NCBI GenBank assembly: GCA_027577415.1
Contig: JANBQS010000133.1
Location: forward strand, 1-31,880
DNA: 31,880 bases
Reading direction: 5' to 3'
Source of the DNA: Coemansia sp. RSA 922
Taxonomy: Eukaryota > Kickxellomycota > Kickxellomycetes > Kickxellales > Kickxellaceae
Below are positions 26,613 through 31,880 of this stretch, piece by piece (the stretch's first letter is position 1; each line of letters opens with the position of its first letter). Under the pieces are notes generated by a model. It ran no database searches and had not been told where the DNA came from. It saw only the letters and a list, made by a program, of their open reading frames with translations. The translations under genes and the position numbers were made by a program.

Positions 26613-28034
26613 ATGCTAGACGGCGCGTGGAGTTTTGTTCGGCGGCACCAGCGCAAGCTGGCCATCACAGCCGGAGTTGTCGGCGGTTTGTACTACTCTG
26701 GACGCCTGCTTGTCAACCGCGTCGTAGAGATGCAGGCAGTCGCTGCAAAGGAGCGCACATCCAAGGAGAACATTCGCAGACGTTTTGATCAGAACCAGCG
26801 AGACTGCCTGTTCACAATAATGAGCCTGCTGCCTGAGCTCAGCGAGCAAGTGTTGCGCGAGGTGGACGTCGAGCGGTTGATTACCGAGCTCCGCACTATC
26901 CACCGGCCACAGGCAAGCCCCAGGCCAGGCGGTAACTCGGGGGAGACTTTGGAGGGTGGCAATGCGTGGTCCGTTAGCAAGAGCCCGTCGGTAGGCGTGG
27001 CGGACGGTGGCGCAGAGCCTGGAGCCGAAGCCTCCAGCGATGGGAATACAAGCGCTGCTGGAACGGCTGTGCAGTCGACGTCTCGGGAGGATGACGTGCA
27101 AACTGACGGTGCTGCTGAAGAGCCCAGAAGGTCAAAGGTGGAGATCTGGGAGGAAATCAAAATACAGAGCTTTGCGCGCACGATGATTGCAGTGTACGCC
27201 GAGTCGCTGCTCACGATGCTTGTACACATTCAGCTCAACATGGTCGGGCGGAGCACGTACCTGGACTCTGTTGTCAGCAAGCTTGTCGACCCTAACGACA
27301 GTAACGTGTCTCTTGAAGGTCGCTACGAGTCGCGGCTGTCGGTGACCGACGAGCAGAACTTCCTCATGCTCAGCTGGTGGTTCTTGAACCGTGGATGGCG
27401 CCAGCTGATGGCGCAGATCTCGGAGGCTACCAACCACTGTATTCGCCAGCTGCCGCTCAAGGAGCGTGTAACACACCGCGAGCTGGCGGCGTTGTTCAGC
27501 GGGATACACCTGAGGTTGCGCGAGAACGGGCTGGTGCAGTCGCTGACCACGGTGCTCTTGCCGCTGGGCGACAAGAACGTCGCCGACTATCTGGCATCGA
27601 ACCGGCTGGCTGCCGACCAAGTGTTTACGCCGGTGTTTGTGCGCCTGTTGGATCAGATGCGCGACGTCATAGAGAGTACTGATTTTGCCTATGTGTTCAA
27701 TAGCTGCATTGATCGGCTCACGGCTCAGCTTCTCGAGTCGCTGCAGGAGAGCTTTCCCGAGCCGCTGCCTGTGCCTGCGCCCCGTGCTCCCTTGCCGCCG
27801 ACTGTCGAGGGCGAGACTGTGCCGGATCTCGAGGGCGTGGTGCGTGAGTTTGAGGAGTTCTCGGCTTCTCCGGAAAGCCGTGTGGTCATCGTGCAGCTGC
27901 TGCCGCGTATCGCCCGGGAGGGACACCAGATCCTCAACGGCGTGCCTAACCACTACCTTGAGAACGTCAGCGCATCGCGCGAGGTTCAGGCGCTGTCGGC
28001 AGCAGTGTATACTGCCGAGAATGTGGCACAATAG
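26613..28034 (+). CDS. PEX3: PEX3, peroxisomal membrane biogenesis factor
   Basis: 473 residues, intronless. Pex3 anchors in the peroxisomal or ER membrane and docks Pex19 with its membrane-protein cargo. The N-terminus shows a basic RRHQRKL patch and one membrane segment (AITAGVVGGLYYSGRLL), then the family block RTSKENIRRRFDQNQRDCLFTIMSLLPELSEQVL, and further on KVEIWEEIKIQSFARTMIAVYAESLLTMLVHIQLNMVGRSTYL, LMLSWWFLNRGW and the DFAYVFNSC segment. A Gly/Ser/Glu-rich insert (about 100-175) between the first two blocks is longer than in yeast Pex3. Confidence 0.95.
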   Translation: MLDGAWSFVRRHQRKLAITAGVVGGLYYSGRLLVNRVVEMQAVAAKERTSKENIRRRFDQNQRDCLFTIMSLLPELSEQVLREVDVERLITELRTIHRPQASPRPGGNSGETLEGGNAWSVSKSPSVGVADGGAEPGAEASSDGNTSAAGTAVQSTSREDDVQTDGAAEEPRRSKVEIWEEIKIQSFARTMIAVYAESLLTMLVHIQLNMVGRSTYLDSVVSKLVDPNDSNVSLEGRYESRLSVTDEQNFLMLSWWFLNRGWRQLMAQISEATNHCIRQLPLKERVTHRELAALFSGIHLRLRENGLVQSLTTVLLPLGDKNVADYLASNRLAADQVFTPVFVRLLDQMRDVIESTDFAYVFNSCIDRLTAQLLESLQESFPEPLPVPAPRAPLPPTVEGETVPDLEGVVREFEEFSASPESRVVIVQLLPRIAREGHQILNGVPNHYLENVSASREVQALSAAVYTAENVAQ

Positions 28035-28371
28035 CTGGCCGTTTTTAGCGAGGTCGATCTCATGTGCCCAACACCCGGATCACCCCCTCCCCCCCAAACG
28101 GCCGCACACTACAAAGAGAAAAAGAGCTGATCCATAGGTTGCGTGGTGAGGTTTTTCTGCGCCACGGCTGGCTGACCAATGGCATTGTGTCTTGGCACGG
28201 TATAGTCTGCATGAGTCTCCTGTCATCCCAATTTTTTCTCTTCTCTTTCTTGTATCTGATTACTAGAAAAATTTCACTTTCCACTACCTTCGAACAACAC
28301 CACCTGTGGCGAAAGTAGCGCTGTACCTCGTGGCTGTGTTCCGACTATTCATCCCAAACAACAAAAAAAAA
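28035..28371. other. Intergenic: PEX3 3' UTR and phytochelatin synthase promoter
   Basis: Holds a run of C (about 28083-28095) and a CT-rich stretch (28215-28260). An A-rich leader sits just before the start codon at 28372. No further gene was seen. Confidence 0.5.
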
Positions 28372-29724
28372 ATGTCACAACAGTTCTGCTCGCTATTTAA
28401 GTGTCTGGCTTCCCGGAGCCCGACTAGCGGCGCCGCTGCCCTAGGCGTTTATGAGTGTTGTTCCCGTACTTTATCTTGTCGTTCATACTCTTCACTTGTT
28501 TCACCTTCTACTTTTTCGACACCAGCAGCATCAGATATTCTAAACATGGCGGCCTCACAAAAGAGTCATCAGAAGTCGACACTATCCGAGCCATTGTCTG
28601 CTGCTACAGCGGCCTTGTGTGCCGACCGATACTGCTATATGCACTTGTGTGCTGACCGGTTCTGCAATACTCATTTGTGTGATACGGAGCCGTTGGGTGT
28701 AAAACAAAAGATGGTCAGTATGTGTAAACTGTCATCTAAAACTACTTCGCCGTTACAGGGGTCGCCAGAATTGACGCCCTGTAAAACCCAGTCTACTCGT
28801 AGTATGAGCAGTAGCTCTGCCAGCTTGCCGACCGTCGAAGCCACTGCTAGTCCCACAGTGGCGGTTGCTCCTAGTATCCCTGTTGCTCCTAGTACCCCTG
28901 TTGCTCCTAGTACCCCTGCTCTGTCGTATTACCGGCGCGAGCTACCCACGGACCTGGTGTCGTTTACATCGGCGGCGGGCCGCAAGCTATTCAAGGAATC
29001 GCTTAATGAGGGGTATGCCGAAGGGTACTTTAACTTGGCTGGCAATTTCACAGTTCAGTCTGAACCAGCGTACTGTGGACCTAGCTCGCTTGCTATGGTA
29101 CTTAATGCTTTGGAGGTCGATCCGGGACGTACATGGAAGGGCGTGTGGCGATGGTACAGCGACGAGCTACTCGAATCCTGTCGTACTGAATCGGATCTGA
29201 AAGCTAACGGTATTACTTTCGACCAGTTCCTGTGTCTTGCTAGCTCGCATGCTCAGGTGGTGGCTAAACGTGGTGCGCAGGCTAGCCGTGAGGAGTTTCT
29301 GCGCGATATCATGTATGTTACTCAGCGGGACGACGTGTTCATGGTTTTGTCATTCTCTAGGCCTGTACTGGGCCAAACTGGCGATGGACATTTTTCACCT
29401 ATCGGCGCGTATCATCCAGAGTCTAGGATGGCTTTGGTGTTGGATAGCGCTCGTTACAAGTATCCGTCGTGGTTTGGCGATGTCGATACGCTTTATGACT
29501 CATTGCAGCCGGTGGATTCGGAGACTGGGTTACCTCGTGGATACTTTTTGATATCGAGATTGGACTCTAGACTTGACCTCAATTTGCTAGAGTCGTCGTT
29601 GCTGGCTTCAAATTCGTCAAGGTCGGAGGGCACTGCTGAGAACTTGGCCGAGCGTCCGAGTGGCGCGTACCCTATAAAGATCTCGTGCGGTAAGGGGTCT
29701 AGCTCTTGCTGCTCGGCAAAATAA
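28372..29724 (+). CDS. Phytochelatin synthase (glutathione gamma-glutamylcysteinyltransferase)
   Basis: 450 residues from the first ATG. The enzyme joins gamma-Glu-Cys units from glutathione into metal-binding phytochelatins. The papain-like catalytic domain (about 186-400) begins YYRRELPTDLVSFTSAAGRKLF. The triad is visible: C235 (EPAYCGPSS), H340 (GDGHFSPIGAY) and D358 (VLDSARYKYP), with spacing of 105 and 18, nearly that of plant PCS1 (106 and 18). A 185-residue N-terminal extension is Ser-rich, contains many Cys (YECC, CADRYCYMHLCADRFCNTHLC) and ends in an 18-base tandem repeat. The extreme N-terminus might target mitochondria (inference). The C-terminus is short and ends with a Cys cluster (SCGKGSSSCCSAK). 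Convergent with the aminopeptidase gene, with 78 bases between stops. Confidence 0.93.
   Translation: MSQQFCSLFKCLASRSPTSGAAALGVYECCSRTLSCRSYSSLVSPSTFSTPAASDILNMAASQKSHQKSTLSEPLSAATAALCADRYCYMHLCADRFCNTHLCDTEPLGVKQKMVSMCKLSSKTTSPLQGSPELTPCKTQSTRSMSSSSASLPTVEATASPTVAVAPSIPVAPSTPVAPSTPALSYYRRELPTDLVSFTSAAGRKLFKESLNEGYAEGYFNLAGNFTVQSEPAYCGPSSLAMVLNALEVDPGRTWKGVWRWYSDELLESCRTESDLKANGITFDQFLCLASSHAQVVAKRGAQASREEFLRDIMYVTQRDDVFMVLSFSRPVLGQTGDGHFSPIGAYHPESRMALVLDSARYKYPSWFGDVDTLYDSLQPVDSETGLPRGYFLISRLDSRLDLNLLESSLLASNSSRSEGTAENLAERPSGAYPIKISCGKGSSSCCSAK
28864..28917 (+). repeat. Three tandem 18-base units in phytochelatin synthase
   Basis: GTTGCTCCTAGTAYCCCT is present three times head to tail at 28864-28881, 28882-28899 and 28900-28917, encoding VAPSIP, VAPSTP, VAPSTP in the linker before the catalytic domain. 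Near-perfect identity points to recent expansion. Confidence 0.95.
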
Positions 29725-29802
29725 GATACTTTAATGCATGGATGTTATGAATATACTTTATTAAAGCCATTTGGTGGATATGAAAGAGATGTTTTGTGGA
29801 AC

Positions 29803-31645
29803 TTAGTCGACAGTGATCTTGGCATCTAGGCCAGCAAACTCTTCGAAAAAGTGCTCAAACAGCTTGACGCAAAGACCCACATCATCGGTTCCGCAAACCT
29901 CGCGGATACTGTGCATGCTCAGAAGCGGGTTGCCCATATCGACGGTGCGTAGGCCGAGCTGGGCACTGAGCATGGGACCGATAGTAGATCCGCAGGGAGA
30001 GTCATTGCGCACGACAAACTCCTGGATGGGGATACCGTTCCTCTTGGCAATATCCTTGAGGATGGTCGAGGTGACCGAAGTGGTCGCATAGCTCTGGTTT
30101 GCGTTGACCTTGATGGAAGGACCCTTTTGCAACTCGGGGCGATGGTTCTCCTCATGCTTCTCGCTGTAGTTCGGGTGGACGGCGTGAGTGACATCAGACG
30201 AGATCATAAAGCTGTTGGCAATAGATTCTTCGAATGCCGTAGCCGAGCCATTGCTGCAGCTGGACTGGATCCGGCGGATCGCCGACTCGATGAGTGCCGA
30301 GTTGGCGCCGTAGGCCGAGGTCGAACCTACTTCCTCGTTGTCAAAGAGAGCGATCATGCGGACATGCGAGTCCTCGGCCGCCGCGCTCTCGTCGCTCAGG
30401 CTGTTGATCAGACCCTCGACAGCGCAGTACGACGAGTTGAGGTTATCCAAGCGCGAGGCATAGATGAACTCATTGCAAATACCACCGATGGTCGCCTTTT
30501 GCGTGTCGTAGAGGCAGAGCTCAAAGTCGGCAATGTCTGCTACTTCGACGCTCAGCTCCTTGGCGATACGGTCTAGCAGAATCGGGTGGTGCGCGCACTT
30601 GATGTTCTTGTCGCTGGCATTATCGCCGTTGAGGGCCTTGGCGACAGTGGCGAGGATGGGCGTGAGATGGGTCTCCTTGTTGTACGTGAATGACTCGCGA
30701 ACGGAGCGGTCAAGGTGGATGGCCAAAGAGGGGATGCGCATGATTGGGTCTTGGATGGAGACTAGGCGGCTGTCGTAGCCACCAGCACCGTCACGGACCA
30801 TGACCCGGCCGGCAATGCTCAGATCGCGATCAAACCAAGTATGCCTACATATTACAAGGAATGAGTTGGTTTGTAAGATCAGTCGATGTGCTTTGTCGCC
30901 GTTGATGCATGCTTGACGCCGCATCACATATGCATTGCATGATCGTAATATCCGGAAGCAAGAGAAACGGGCTGACAGTCTGGAGGAAAAGCTAACTCTT
31001 TAGCTTACGCTGCACAAACAGGTGAAAAGTAGGAGACTTACCACAGACCACCGCCGTAGACCTGGACGCCGACTTGGAGGAAGCCGCTGCTAGTCTTCTT
31101 GGACACAGGCTTGAGCTAGTATAAAGCATAAACACAATGGCAGGCAAGAATAATGGAAAGCGTCACAGACACAAATAATAGAGTTTTGAGCATTGAGTAT
31201 AGTGTGACACGAGGGAGAAAGCAGAGAACTAGCATATACAATCACTTACCTTGAAGCATGGGCTGTCCGTGTGTGCACCCACGATGGATATGCCATTTCC
31301 GGGCCGCTACAGAAAGATGCATAAATGGAACACACGTGGCAAGTACATTAGTACGTACACACACAACTTGTATGTGATCACAGACACGCACAGGACAAGT
31401 GTACTTACGAACTTGCCGCCAACAGCGAATGCAACGATGGAGGAGCCGTTGCGAGTGAAAAAGTATCTGCCGTTGGGCTTGATGGCACCAGACCAGCTCT
31501 GCTTCTCCTTGAGCTCGACAAACTGAGCGCCCTTGAGCCAAGTGCGGCAAACATCGACGACATGGAAGGGGCTGGGAGACTTGTTGACAAAGTCGACAAG
31601 CTGTTCAGCCTGGCGCTGCAGCTGGGCCTTGGTAAGCGAGTTCAT
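29803..31645 (-). CDS. Aspartyl aminopeptidase (M18 family, DNPEP/Ape4), four exons
   Basis: Exons are 31409-31645, 31250-31306, 31042-31115 and 29803-30844, giving 469 residues, the usual family length. All donors are GTAAGT and all acceptors TAG; the phases agree. This is a di-zinc cytosolic or vacuolar enzyme that removes N-terminal Asp or Glu. Visible signatures are SPSPFHVV, IVGAHTDSPCFKLKP (metal ligand His), GGGLWHTWFDRDLSIAGRV, the acidic FDNEEVGSTSAYGANS, SSDVTHAVHPNY, VRNDSPCGSTIGPMLSAQLGLRTVDMGNPLLSMHSIREVCG. In yeast the relative Ape4 is delivered to the vacuole by the Cvt pathway. The N-terminal exons are short (57 and 74 bases). Confidence 0.96.
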
Positions 31646-31880
31646 GGCGTGGAATTTGGAAAAAGAATACGGGTGTCAATTCAAAAAGAAAGAAAGAAAA
31701 AGAAGCCGTGAGAAATTGAAGAAAAAAAGATGGAAACAGAGCAAAAGTTTTGGATCCAAACTGACGTGGTTCATCCCACGTCCAAGAGGCGCCCTAATCC
31801 ACACTGAGCCGGATGTTTCCTCACGTGGCCAATCTGCCTTATTCGGGGGCCTAAATCTGAACCACGAGATTTGCTCGTCC
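31646..31880 (-). promoter_or_regulatory. Upstream region of the aminopeptidase gene, with E-box and CCAAT motifs
   Basis: A perfect CACGTG palindrome lies at 31822-31827 and CCAAT at 31829-31833. Two more ACGTGG/CCACGT half-like motifs lie near 31764-31780. A purine-rich leader (31675-31745) precedes the start codon. The motifs suggest bHLH and CCAAT-binding factors, which is inference from sequence only. Confidence 0.35.

Noticed and set aside
27132..28031. 299-codon minus-strand ORF
   Set aside because: Shadow of PEX3 caused by its GC-rich third codon positions; the composition is His/Arg/Gln-rich with no domain.
1..31880. tRNA, rRNA, spliceosomal snRNA genes or CRISPR arrays
   Set aside because: No T-loop GGTTCGA with a matching acceptor stem, no snRNA signature sequences, and no spaced identical repeats were seen on either strand.

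Overview
The window looks like nuclear DNA of a filamentous-type fungus. It carries single-copy fungal housekeeping genes (GPI1, LEO1, the RACK1/ASC1 homologue, the SNF1 beta subunit, PEX3, YSC84, aspartyl aminopeptidase). It has spliceosomal introns with GTATGT/GTAAGT donors, one with a perfect TACTAAC branch site, and short intergenic spaces. The mix of intron-poor genes, a phytochelatin synthase and an AAA-ATPase-like/PD-(D/E)XK protein would suit an early-diverging lineage such as Kickxellomycotina (Coemansia and relatives). That placement is inference only.

Layout. Bases 1-186 are the 3' end of an unidentified gene. A SRR1-like gene (minus) follows, with a small membrane-protein ORF just upstream of it on the same strand. 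Bases 1848-4694 hold an imperfect tandem duplication: two intronless 132-residue paralogues of unknown family, each with a duplicated TATA promoter and 3' flank. Then come GPI1 (minus) with a 94-residue membrane ORF ending 8 bases before its start codon; LEO1 and the RACK1 homologue (plus), the latter with a U24-type C/D snoRNA in its second intron; a probable GPI-anchored secreted protein (plus); a four-exon PA-TM-RING ubiquitin ligase (plus) with a 21-base exon; and an RGG-rich protein (minus).

Bases 15174-16867 are AT-rich, carry repeats and an ORF fragment, and look like accessory sequence. They lead into an AAA-ATPase-like/PD-(D/E)XK gene that starts at Walker B and lacks its Walker A half. 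Next are the IRC6/AAGAB homologue (plus), the SNF1 beta subunit (minus), a small single-pass membrane protein (plus), YSC84/LSB3 (minus, two exons), a Ser-rich protein with a tentative PB1-like C-terminus (minus), PEX3 (plus), phytochelatin synthase (plus) and a four-exon aspartyl aminopeptidase (minus).

Most genes are functionally independent. Several act in membrane traffic or the ER and endosomal system (GPI1, a GPI-protein candidate, PA-TM-RING, IRC6, YSC84), but nothing indicates a co-regulated cluster. The parts most worth following up are the tandem paralogues with their modular promoters, the truncated NTPase-nuclease in AT-rich DNA, the two very tight same-strand gene pairs, and the intronic snoRNA. 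All intron positions were read by eye from splice signals and reading frame.
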